64,000 bases of DNA from Daldinia sp. FL1419 (Eukaryota > Ascomycota > Sordariomycetes > Xylariales > Hypoxylaceae): positions 310,001 through 374,000 of the forward strand of contig MU623343.1 in assembly GCA_025201765.1 (NCBI GenBank), in the 5' to 3' direction. A program made the translations under genes and the position numbers. Of the stretch, positions 57,018-64,000 are shown piece by piece (position 1 is the stretch's first letter; the number at the start of each line of letters is the position of its first letter). The notes beneath the pieces were generated by a model, which made no database searches, was not told the DNA's origin, and saw only the letters and a program-made list of their open reading frames with translations.

Positions 57018-60000
57018 TTTCAAATTAAAATCTATTACAATAATTATATAAACATAATTAATAAAACTAATATTGAAATTAACTACAATATTTAGTAAAA
57101 CTAATTTAATTTAAATTAAATTAATTCAAATTAAATTAACTTATACCTAATTAACTTATATTAAATTAGAAAAATTTTAAATTAGAAAATTAACTGGTAT
57201 TTGGGTTAAATTAACTTATATTAAACCAGAAAAATTTTAAAATTGATGGTTAATTAAAATTATATTTTGATTTAATTTAATATAATAAAGATTTAAAATA
57301 AAAATAATTAAGATTTAGATTAAATTAGAAGAATTATATTCTATTCCAATAAGAAATTTAATACTATTTTTAATATTACCTAATAATTTTATTTTTTTTA
57401 ATATAATAGAATTAATATTATCCTTATCATCCTCTATACTCTAAATATATTCCTATATTAATTGGAAATACTTTATTCCTTTAATAAAGATTTATTTCAA
57501 TAACTTAAATATTAATGCAAAGGGTATCCAAATAAATTTATTTAATTTAACATATTTAAATATACTAAAATAAATTAAGGAATTAAATATCTTTTTTATA
57601 ACTTTATAACTATTATTATTAACAACCTAAAGGCCCTTAACATAAATATTAATTAAGATCCAATATAAATTTGGATTTATATACATTTTTAATATTACTA
57701 TTAAAATAAGGGGTAATAACACTTTAATATAAAATAACTTTAAATAAATGAAGGCCAACTTTTCCTTATTATTAAATATTATATTAATATTTATAATCTT
57801 ATATATTATACTACTCCATATAGCTTTGAAAACATTTATATCAAATTAATCTTTAAGCCATCATCAAAAGGCAATATAGTTTTGTTTCTTTATTTGATTT
57901 TATGATGTTTTTATGAAATAGTTTCAGATAAATTTGTTAATATAAGCTTTATTGATTAATTAAGTACTTAATCTTTAGATATAAAGGATATAATATTTCA
58001 TTTATATAAAATTATTTAAATAACATTTTATATTTCATATACCTAAATATTTTAAAGAAATATTTATAAAAAAGTTTATACCCTTTAAAAAATATATTAA
58101 TACCTAATATATATTTTTTAATTATTCATATTACAATTCCCAAACTTTAAAAAATAAAGAAATACTTATATAATTCCCAATCGCATTTTTCTTTAATTTC
58201 TGACAAATCTACACTATTTAGTTTATAACCATTACCCCAACCTTCCCTCCAATATTTATATAATAAGTTCCTGGATGATTCTTTATAGAATTATATCCTT
58301 TTTCAAATAAATTCCATAAAGAAAAGTAGAAATTTGCATTTAATTAACAGAATTTCAATATCCTCTTTAACAAATAATAGTATGGGGTTGTTTATAAATA
58401 TATTAATATCTTTTATATAGGCCAAATACTAAGTCAATTGCAGATCACTATGTTCAATTATCTTTAATATGATTTAAAAATCTTGTATAAATATTGGGGA
58501 ACTTCTATTATCCATAATTATATCTTAATTTAAATTAAATTTTATTAATAAAATATAATAATTTTAAGGGAATTAATAATATCTTTAATATATAAGAATA
58601 AAAATCTTAAAAAATATAAAATTGGAAATAGAACTTATATTAAATAGTAAGAAGTCTAATTAAATTTAAATATATATTATATAATTATATTAAAATTTTA
58701 TTTAAAAAGAAAATATTAATTTTAAATTACACTTTTTTTTAATTAATTTAAAATATTATAAAATTAAATAAAAATATAAATACTAATTTACAATATACCT
58801 ATTTAATTTAATAAGGTAAATATAATAAATTATTAGGTAGGTACCTTCTATATAAATTAAATTATTCTATTTAATTTATAAATAATAATTAATTTTTCTT
58901 TTTTACTTTTTATTTTACCTTTTTTTCCATTACCTTTTATTATTTTATTTTAATTTTAATTTTAATTTACTTTAATAATAAATATTTTATTTAAAATTAT
59001 TTATAAATATTTAAGATGTGGTGTAGGGCATAAAAACCAGCATTGCCTAACCATATGAGAATGTGCATGAAAGAGATGATAAATAATTGCATAATCTAAT
59101 AAAACATTAACAAAAATGCGATACCAATTCTTAAAGATAATGAAACTAGATATTATATATTTAATTAACCCAATAATATAAATATTATGGAAATAATTAA
59201 AAAAGATAAAAATAATATTAATAAAACAAATAAATTAATTAATAATAAAAATAATAATAAGATTAATAATAATAAAAATAATAAAAATATAAAATATTAT
59301 TATTTAAAAATTCTTAATAATTAAATATTAATAAATATCATAATAATCATTAATTTAAATGCAATATAATATGGTAGCATAATAAATAATGTGGAATGTG
59401 CTATAGAATCTACCTTAGATTTAATTGAAATAAAAGTTATACTTAATTATAAAAATATATTAAATAACCTAGAACTACTAGATATAAAAGGATTTAAAAA
59501 TAAAGATAAAAAAAATCCAATATAAATATTAAAATAATAATAAAAATGGCTTTATAAAATGTTAAATATATTTAATTAATTAATTTTAACTAAAAATCTA
59601 AATATAATTAATATTTTATATTTATTTAAAGATTAATATAGCTAAAATCTTAATCTACTTAATTTCAAAACCTTTCTAACTTTTTTTATAAACCTTATGA
59701 ATATAAGTTATAATATATAGAAATTACTACACAAAATTCTTCTATTAATTTGTAATAATAATGGTAATATAATTAATAAAATTTAAAATCTTTTATAATA
59801 ATTATTTATTTTATTATAATATATATATAAGTACTTATTTTTTATATTAATGTATTAAATACCTATACCTTTAAAGCCAAAAAAGATATTAATTGTATTT
59901 AAAATTTGTAAAGTTGAAATTTATGAAAAGTATATGTTCCAAATGGAAGGTAGGAAGGTAAATTATAAGAAATAGAAGGTCAAAAATGTAAAATTCCCTT

Positions 60001-61886
60001 TTATTATAATAAAATTAATATTATTTAATTTAATTATATTATTTAAAATTATTTTAACCTTTAATTTTTATTAGGATATATATTATGGATTAATTATCTT
60101 TATTAATAAATCTAAAGAATTCTTTTATAAATATTATTAATTTAAATTAATTTATATATTAAATAATTAATATCCTTACCTTCCAATATTTTAAATTCCT
60201 ATCTTCCTAATTAATATTATTTATTATAAATATTTTTAACCCAAATATTATTATTATTTTTATAATAATAATATTATAAAGGATATAGATTTTTATATTA
60301 GATGTATATATGGTTTTAATTAAAATATATGTAAAAAATTCTATACCTAATAAAACAAAATAATCAAAATTTTATAAATATAAAAAAATCTTTACCAATA
60401 TATTTAAAATAAATAGTTAAATAATATAGTTTTAAATCTATTGTAATATAAACAAAAATTGATATTTATTTTAAATATAATTTATATATTAAAAACAAAT
60501 ATATACTAAAATATATATATATATTTTAATTATAAATTTAAGGAATATTTTAAAAGCCCCCAACTTCTTAAATTATAATTAAATGTAAAGTAACGGATAA
60601 AATAAGATATCCCTTAACTAAAATATAATACCTTTATAATATTATATATTATAGATAATGTTATATTAAAGTATTATTATATTTATTATATGTTTGTTTT
60701 TGATTAGAAAGTGGATAAAAACCTTTAAATATATAATATTAAATAATTATAACTTTTTTATTATATATATATTATATATATTAAATTAGAAATTTGGGAA
60801 TATAGTTGAAAGATATTTAAAAAAATATGGGATTAAGTTTTTCCTAATGTAAAACCTATTTTTTCCATTTTTTTTATTAATTTTATTAATAGTTTTAATA
60901 TATATAGTAATTTGTACTAATTTTTAATAGGTAGTTATATTATTTTAATTGGGTTTTTTTAAGAGGATTAATATAAATTTAATAATATATATTTATTAAT
61001 ATTTAATTTTTATAAATTAAATTTTAAAAATATAATAAAAGTATTTAAAAGGTTTGATATTTTGGATAAGGTAATAATATTTAATATTAATAGGATAAGT
61101 ATTATAATTTATGTATTTATTTTATGTTATATTGGGGATATGCCTTAATAAGTAGAGAATAATGGGGTTAAAGGATTTTAAAATATATTTAATTACCATA
61201 ATTATTATATATTAAATATGAGAAATATTATTTAATTAATTAGTATATTGGATTTTAATATTATTAAATATAATAGATTTTATTATTAATGAAAATATAT
61301 ATAAAATATTATAATTAATATATATAAAAATAAAGTTATAAAAGATATATACAGTATATAATAAGATATAGCTAACTTTATATTACCATTAGAGATAATA
61401 TTTCTAATATTTGATTTAATATTATTATGTATATTTGATATGGTGTATTTAAAATATTAAAGCTTAATTAACCTAATATATTTATTTTTTTAAAATATTA
61501 TAATAATTATTATTGCTATAGATGAATATGTATTTAAATTGTGCATATAGTTTTTTCTACCTAATTCATAATAATTATAATTACCAAAACATCATTTAAT
61601 TAACTATAATATATTATCCCATATTATATAATTAATTATTATTCCCCTTTTTTTTCACCATTAATTAAAATTAAATTATATAAAACCCAAATTTTATAAA
61701 TAAATTATAAAAAATAATAATTTAATTAAAATTATTATTAAAATTTATTTTGTAATTATTAAAAATAATAGCTTTCTAGTAGATTTAAAGTTATTTAAGA
61801 TTAATTGTACAGAAAAGTTATAGATCATTTGAAAAGCCTGTGAATTATTTAATAAATTTTATTTATATATATTCAGATTATATTAA

Positions 61887-62243
61887 CCGCCCATAAAATC
61901 ACTTATATTTGTTATAAAAACTTATGTTAAAGAAATTGTTAGAGAAGAAGAAATCACCAAAAAAAAAAAAGATATTGAAGAAAAAAACCCCAAAAAAAAG
62001 AATATTAAAAAAGAAGATGCTAAAAAAGAAAATTTTAAAGAAGAAGAAGATCTTAAAGAAGATAATGTTGAAAAAAATGTTAGAGATAAAGGTATTGGAA
62101 ATAAAGGTGCTAGAAACAAAGGTGCTGGAGATAAAACATCTACACAAATTAAAGATTACTTATTACAATATATAAATAATATCTTTAAACCTAATATCCA
62201 CACTAAGATCCATTTTATAGAATTTATAGAAAAATATAATTAA
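61887..62243 (+). CDS. lysine/glutamate-rich open frame without ATG
   Basis: 118 codons are open from the stop at 61884-61886 to TAA at 62241-62243, reading IVREEEITKKKKDIEEKNPK, then a run of K/E/D with GIGNKGARNKGAGDKTSTQ and a hydrophobic end YLLQYINNIF. There is no ATG in frame. An overlapping +1 frame starts with ATG 61924 and is almost purely Lys/Ile. Probably a fragment of a coding region, such as the charged part of a transposon protein; an A-rich repeat could also yield it. Confidence 0.3.
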   Translation, partial: PPIKSLIFVIKTYVKEIVREEEITKKKKDIEEKNPKKKNIKKEDAKKENFKEEEDLKEDNVEKNVRDKGIGNKGARNKGAGDKTSTQIKDYLLQYINNIFKPNIHTKIHFIEFIEKYN

Positions 62244-63767
62244 ATAACAAATTATAATTTTTTAACAAAAAAAGATTTACATTAATAAATTATAAAAATA
62301 CCTTTCTTTTTAAATTTATTCTATATTTAAATTTAACCTAATCTAATTTAATATATTTAAGTTTTATAAACATTAAATTTAAGAAACCAATAAATATAAT
62401 ATCAAAAAAAATCTTTTTTAATAAATACAATGTACAAATAACTTTTTATTTTACCTTTTAAAATACATTTACCTATATAAATCCTCAATTAATAATTCAA
62501 ATACAACATCTCTATAAAAAATATCTTACCTTATTTAAAAAAATACTTTTTAAATTTAATAAAAATAAATTAACAAATAAAACTAATATTAAAATTAAAA
62601 ATATAAAAAAAGATTTTATAAAATTAAAAGGTAATAATTATGCTAAAACAGTAATAATCAACTATATCCTGCAACATAAAATCACTAAAATATTTTATTT
62701 TATTTAAAATATTAAACCATTATTAATAAAAACTATTAAACATTATATATATTTATGGTTAAATTTTGCCAAATATATGAATATAATTATAAATATTTTT
62801 TATAATATTTTATTAAATATGATTGAATTAATATAATTAAATAAGCCCAGAAAATTGGATTTATTAATAAGTAATATTTCCTTATAAATGAATTATTATT
62901 TATAAAAACATTATTAACTCTTAATTAATTTATTTTTAATTATAAAATAAATAAATTAAAAAGCAATTTGTTTTTAATAAAAGTAATTATATTAATTATT
63001 TCAATTTGAATACTTTTAGTTGTATTGATCATATTTTAATTTTTAAGATATTTAAAGAAAGTTATATTTTTGCCATTATAACCCCATTAATAAATAGGGA
63101 AAAAGTTAATTATTTATTAGAATTATTAATATTGGAAGAAAGAGAAAGTGAGTTGTTAATTGTTAATATTATAGTAATTTAACCTTTTAAATTGTATATA
63201 ATAAATGTTAATAATGTTAGATTTATTAATATAATTTGAAATATTTATTAGCTTTAAAAGAAAGGAAGTAAAAATTATGATATTTAAAAACCTTTTATTT
63301 TTGGTTAATAATATTTATTTAGATAAAATTATATTGGTTAATATTTTTAAAGGGAATAAAAATAAAAAATAATAAGTAAATTAATGAGGATAAGGGATTA
63401 TAGAAGATATAAGATTTAAATAATATTTTAAATATTTAGGATTTAATTTTATTCAAATTATAAATAAAGATTTTAATTTTGTTAATTATTTATAAATTGT
63501 TTGGATTTTTTTAATAATCTAAAATATTAATTTGAATTAATAATATTTAAATAAATACTTTATATTGCATATTAAATAAAATATTTTTATAAATATTAAT
63601 ATATTTTTATATGAAATTATTCTAATATATTATACCTTAAAATGTAATAAAGTAAAGTTTATTTGGATTTATTACTTTTATAACATTTATAATATTGATT
63701 AATTTAGAGTTTAGGTGTTTTAAATAAAGTATATAATATGTTAGTAAGAATGTCTATATTATAAAAT

Positions 63768-63835
63768 TAAAATAATTTATTAATTTATTATAATTATATT
63801 TAAATATAATTATAATAAATTAATAAATTATTTTA
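63768..63835. repeat. perfect 68-bp palindrome
   Basis: Two 34-nt arms without spacer, centred on TTTAAA at 63801/63802, pair without mismatch. The arms are entirely A and T. Confidence 0.95.
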
Positions 63836-63854
63836 TAAAATAAAATATTATTAT

Positions 63855-63942
63855 AAAATAAAATCATTATTTTAAATAAAATCATTATTTTAAATAAAAT
63901 CATTACTTTAAATAAAATTGTTCCTCTAAATAAAATCATTTT
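63855..63942. repeat. 20-bp tandem repeat next to the palindrome
   Basis: About four and a half copies of AAATAAAATCATTATTTT-like units, the last ones diverging (ACTTT, GTTCCTCT). Confidence 0.85.
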
Positions 63943-63948
63943 ATACCA

Positions 63949-64000
63949 TAGGATAGTTCTGTAATATAGGATGGTTTTGTATTATAGGATAGTTTTGCAT
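63949..64000. repeat. 18-19-bp tandem repeat at window end
   Basis: Three units of the form ATAGGATRGTTYTGTA at 63949, 63967 and 63986, cut by the window edge. They may be the subterminal repeats of a large element (see findings). Confidence 0.8.

Larger units (their letters stand above)
52650..64000. other. A+T-rich, RIP-like degenerate block
   Basis: The block runs to the window edge. Composition is very A+T-rich throughout, some 60-base lines having no G or C at all. CpG is almost absent, TpA is extremely frequent, and stops occur in all frames at short spacing. This is the pattern left by repeat-induced point mutation in transposon-derived or pericentromeric DNA of ascomycetes. No intact gene was found. 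Local structures are listed separately. A centromere core cannot be excluded from sequence alone. Confidence 0.85.

Overview
The window is nuclear DNA from a filamentous ascomycete (Pezizomycotina, most likely a Sordariomycete). Genes carry several short GT-AG introns of about 48-110 nt with CTAAC/CTAAT-type branch sites. Recognisable fungal families include FunK1 kinase, STAND-type N-terminal domain with ankyrin repeats, Cwh43, LrgB-like membrane protein, GH76 and GH18 enzymes, and a Zn-cluster-less fungal transcription factor. The last 11 kb look like DNA ruined by repeat-induced point mutation (RIP).

Layout. 0.9-2.0 kb holds a short-chain dehydrogenase (+), facing a fungal transcription-factor-like gene (2.1-3.7 kb, -). 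A small single-pass membrane protein (3.9-4.6 kb, -) and a five-exon coiled-coil protein of unknown function (5.5-7.5 kb, -) follow. 9.6-11.3 kb is an LrgA/LrgB-like membrane protein (+), then a Pin1-type prolyl isomerase (12.85-13.5 kb, -). After a 3.5 kb gap come a membrane-anchored cupredoxin-like protein (17.0-18.1 kb, -) and a FunK1 kinase (19.5-21.9 kb, -). An EVE-domain protein (+) converges on UTP6 (-), and UTP6 diverges from CWH43 (25.9-29.4 kb, +). GH76 (31.2-32.3 kb, +), an ankyrin NLR-like protein (33.1-35.1 kb, -), and a tRNA-Glu with intron (36.8 kb) lead to an ELYS-like nucleoporin gene (-) that diverges from condensin SMC4 (39.0-43.7 kb, +). tRNA-Ala (44.3 kb), RPS26 (-) diverging from ubiquitin-S27a (+), a GH18 chitinase (47.3-48.7 kb, -) and an Old-Yellow-Enzyme-type oxidoreductase (50.1-51.6 kb, -) complete the gene-bearing part.

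From about 52.65 kb to the end the composition changes abruptly to extreme A+T, with stops in every frame, almost no CpG and a wealth of TpA. It holds a stop-riddled Tc1/mariner transposase relic, minisatellites, a perfect 68-bp palindrome, and two surviving acidic/lysine-rich open frames. Sequences near 52.66-52.83 kb and 63.93-64.00 kb resemble each other in inverted orientation, so the block may be one large decayed element whose far end lies at or just beyond the window.

No biosynthetic gene cluster, CRISPR array or rRNA gene was seen. The genes are mainly housekeeping (ribosome, condensin, nuclear pore, GPI-lipid remodelling, pre-rRNA processing), mixed with cell-wall enzymes and an NLR-like candidate. 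Intron boundaries were assigned by eye from splice consensus, reading-frame phase and family similarity. No alignments were run.
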